A stretch of DNA of 7,201 nt from M3007 sp038249605. GTDB lineage: Bacteria > Bacteroidota > Bacteroidia > Chitinophagales > Saprospiraceae. The translations under genes and the position numbers were made by a program. Position 1 is the stretch's first letter; each line of letters starts with the position of its first letter. Shown here one piece after another: positions 6,996-7,201 of the stretch. The stretch covers positions 1-7,201 of the forward strand of contig JBBSDH010000217.1 in NCBI GenBank assembly GCA_038249605.1, written 5' to 3'. The notes below the pieces were generated by a model. It had not been told where the DNA came from. It ran no database searches and saw only the letters and a program-made list of their open reading frames with translations.

Positions 6996-7201
6996 TCAAT
7001 TTTTAATACCCACCGGGAAATCCTGTCCGAACCCATAACTCGATGGGTATTGCGCCGAACCTTTGTATTTTTCTGTTAAAATGGGCACTTGGTCCTGCAA
7101 ATACGCATCAATTTCCTTGACCGTTATTTTGCCGTCGTTGTTGCCGTCTGCGGCGCCTTCAAACCCCTGTAAAAGCACGTACGTAAAAACGCCATGCCCC
7201 A
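6996..7201 (-). CDS. Caspase-like (peptidase C14) protein, C-terminal 67 residues (partial, runs off right edge)
   Basis: The frame is open from the window edge to a TGA at 6996-6998. The visible segment begins GHGVFTYVLLQGFEGAADGN, which matches the helix-plus-acidic-turn region near the C-terminal end of bacterial caspase-like domains ('HGVFTY.LL.GL.G.AD.NGDG.VTV.EL..YV...VP'). The following DGNNDGKITVKE (codons 7113-7148) fits a canonical EF-hand calcium loop, with acidic or Asn residues at 1, 3 and 5, Gly at 6, Ile at 8 and Glu at 12. The catalytic His and Cys lie outside the window, so activity cannot be judged. After the fold a Tyr/Gly/Pro-rich tail ends in FPVGIKN. Family assignment rests on recall of this C14 pattern; if correct it cleaves proteins after basic or acidic residues, with location unknown because the N-terminus is missing. 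Confidence 0.75.
   Translation of the reverse strand, partial: GHGVFTYVLLQGFEGAADGNNDGKITVKEIDAYLQDQVPILTEKYKGSAQYPSSYGFGQDFPVGIKN

Noticed and set aside
6958..6999. TTG at 6999 as start of the 342-residue gene, adding 14 residues
   Set aside because: The extension (TNLITTTRSIPIK) would precede a complete signal peptide and overlap the upstream stop; the ATG at 6957 is far more likely.

Overview
The window reads as chromosomal DNA of a Bacteroidota bacterium, plausibly a Saprospiraceae- or Lewinella-like marine or activated-sludge lineage. The strongest evidence is a textbook C-terminal type IX secretion (T9SS) sorting domain (VYPNPTTG ... DVLGREV ... PPGVYFLNV ... KLVK) on a very large secreted protein. 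Start sites also lack clear Shine-Dalgarno motifs, which is usual in that phylum. The family-level placement is an impression from protein style, not from a marker gene.

Layout. (1) Bases 1-374, + strand: the 3' end of an unrecognised gene that enters from the left. (2) Bases 375-495: a short intergenic region with an AT-rich hairpin and a 10-bp direct repeat, and no convincing promoter. (3) Bases 496-5724, + strand: one 1742-residue gene for a modular, cysteine-rich, T9SS-exported surface or secreted protein. It has a signal peptide and at least eleven beta-rich modules, and no catalytic domain was recognised. Two module types, here called A (3 copies) and B (3 copies), are not families I can name. 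(4) Bases 5725-5928: a convergent intergenic region with a strong two-part hairpin and a doubtful 65-codon ORF on the minus strand. (5) Bases 5929-6957, - strand: a 342-residue exported protein of unknown function. (6) Bases 6996-7201, - strand: the last 67 residues of a caspase-like (peptidase C14) protein with a canonical EF-hand-type loop, running off the right edge.

Genes 5 and 6 are codirectional with 38 bases between them and no visible promoter, so they are probably co-transcribed, caspase first. The giant gene converges on this pair and is separated from it by the hairpin. The sequence does not show a functional link between the giant protein and the caspase operon. There are no tRNA or rRNA genes, CRISPR arrays or recognisable insertion sequences. 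The most noteworthy content is the architecture of the giant protein (repeated unnamed Cys-rich modules joined by C-x-C linkers) and the pairing of a caspase homologue with an uncharacterised exported partner.
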